From Deltaproteobacteria bacterium (lineage in GTDB: Bacteria > Desulfobacterota > Desulfobulbia > Desulfobulbales > Desulfobulbaceae), in NCBI GenBank assembly GCA_013151365.1, contig JAADIK010000017.1, positions 1 to 6,235 on the forward strand: a DNA stretch of 6,235 bases, given 5' to 3'. Of the stretch, positions 6,043-6,235 are shown in pieces. Under the pieces are notes generated by a model. It saw nothing but the letters and a program-made list of their open reading frames with translations. It made no database searches and was not told where the DNA came from. The position numbers were made by a program, and so were the translations under genes. Each line of letters opens with the position of its first letter. The stretch's first letter is position 1.

Positions 6043-6216
6043 TGCCTTACTCCTGAATTCCTATCATAAAAAAACAAGAAAATTGATCATGTTTTATTTA
6101 TGTAAATCAGTAGGTTGTTTAGGCTGAAGGCTATTAGCCCTACCCTAACATCCTACAGCCTAACAGCCTGGAAATAGATACGCTGGAAGTTGATTTTGGT
6201 TGTGGGCATCGCCTGC
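6041..6216 (-). repeat. Long inverted repeat, copy B (about 176 bp)
   Basis: This is the inverted partner of 3234-3416. Read on the minus strand it begins GCAGGCGATGCCC and ends GGAGTAAGGCACT. Relative to copy A it lacks two heptamer units, carries a 6-base insertion next to the palindrome (on the + strand GGCTA-T-TAGCC at 6129-6139) and has one extra T in the AT-rich hairpin. The first two bases of the repeat on the + strand supply the AG of the polyferredoxin stop codon at 6040-6042. The remaining bases to 6235 show nothing recognisable. Confidence 0.92.
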
Positions 6217-6235
6217 ATTAGCATCCGGAAACGAT

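Overview
This 6.2 kb bacterial window carries one insertion sequence and three chromosomal-type genes, all on the + strand. The chromosomal genes are GC-rich by eye, and the insertion sequence at the left edge is clearly more AT-rich. The combination of a Uup-type ABC-F ATPase, a Ste24-like membrane protease, a NapH/CcoG-like membrane polyferredoxin and an FNR/HcpR-like box suggests an anaerobic or facultative Gram-negative bacterium. Something like the Desulfobulbales (Desulfobacterota) would fit, but that is an inference from gene content and style, not from a marker gene.

Layout. (1) Positions 1-1219 are a complete IS630-family element. It has imperfect terminal inverted repeats, a TA dinucleotide at each end, an extended -10 promoter, and a transposase split over two frames at a run of eight A. 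(2) Positions 1220-1372 are a short spacer with a GC hairpin. (3) Positions 1373-3226 encode Uup. (4) Positions 3234-3416 are copy A of a long non-coding repeat. (5) Positions 3469-4857 encode an M48 protease of Ste24/HtpX type with an unusual C-terminal zinc-ribbon-like tail. (6) Positions 4858-5001 hold a probable intrinsic terminator and then an FNR-like operator and a small inverted repeat. (7) Positions 5002-6042 encode the membrane iron-sulfur protein. (8) Positions 6041-6216 are copy B of the long repeat, in inverted orientation. (9) The last 19 bases show nothing recognisable.

The main unexplained structure is the pair of repeats of about 180 bp, roughly 93% identical by hand alignment. 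They lie in opposite orientation and bracket the protease and iron-sulfur genes exactly. Each copy contains a heptamer array (AGGCTGT), a short palindrome with one compensatory base-pair change between copies, and an AT-rich hairpin. No transposase is visible between them. They are best read as two copies of an intergenic, MITE-like or structured-RNA repeat family, which may permit inversion of the 2.6 kb between them. A two-gene cassette moved by the repeats is possible but unproven.

How the genes relate. The three chromosomal genes do not look like one operon: the repeat separates uup from the protease gene, and a terminator separates the protease gene from the iron-sulfur gene. The iron-sulfur gene probably has its own oxygen- or nitric-oxide-responsive promoter.
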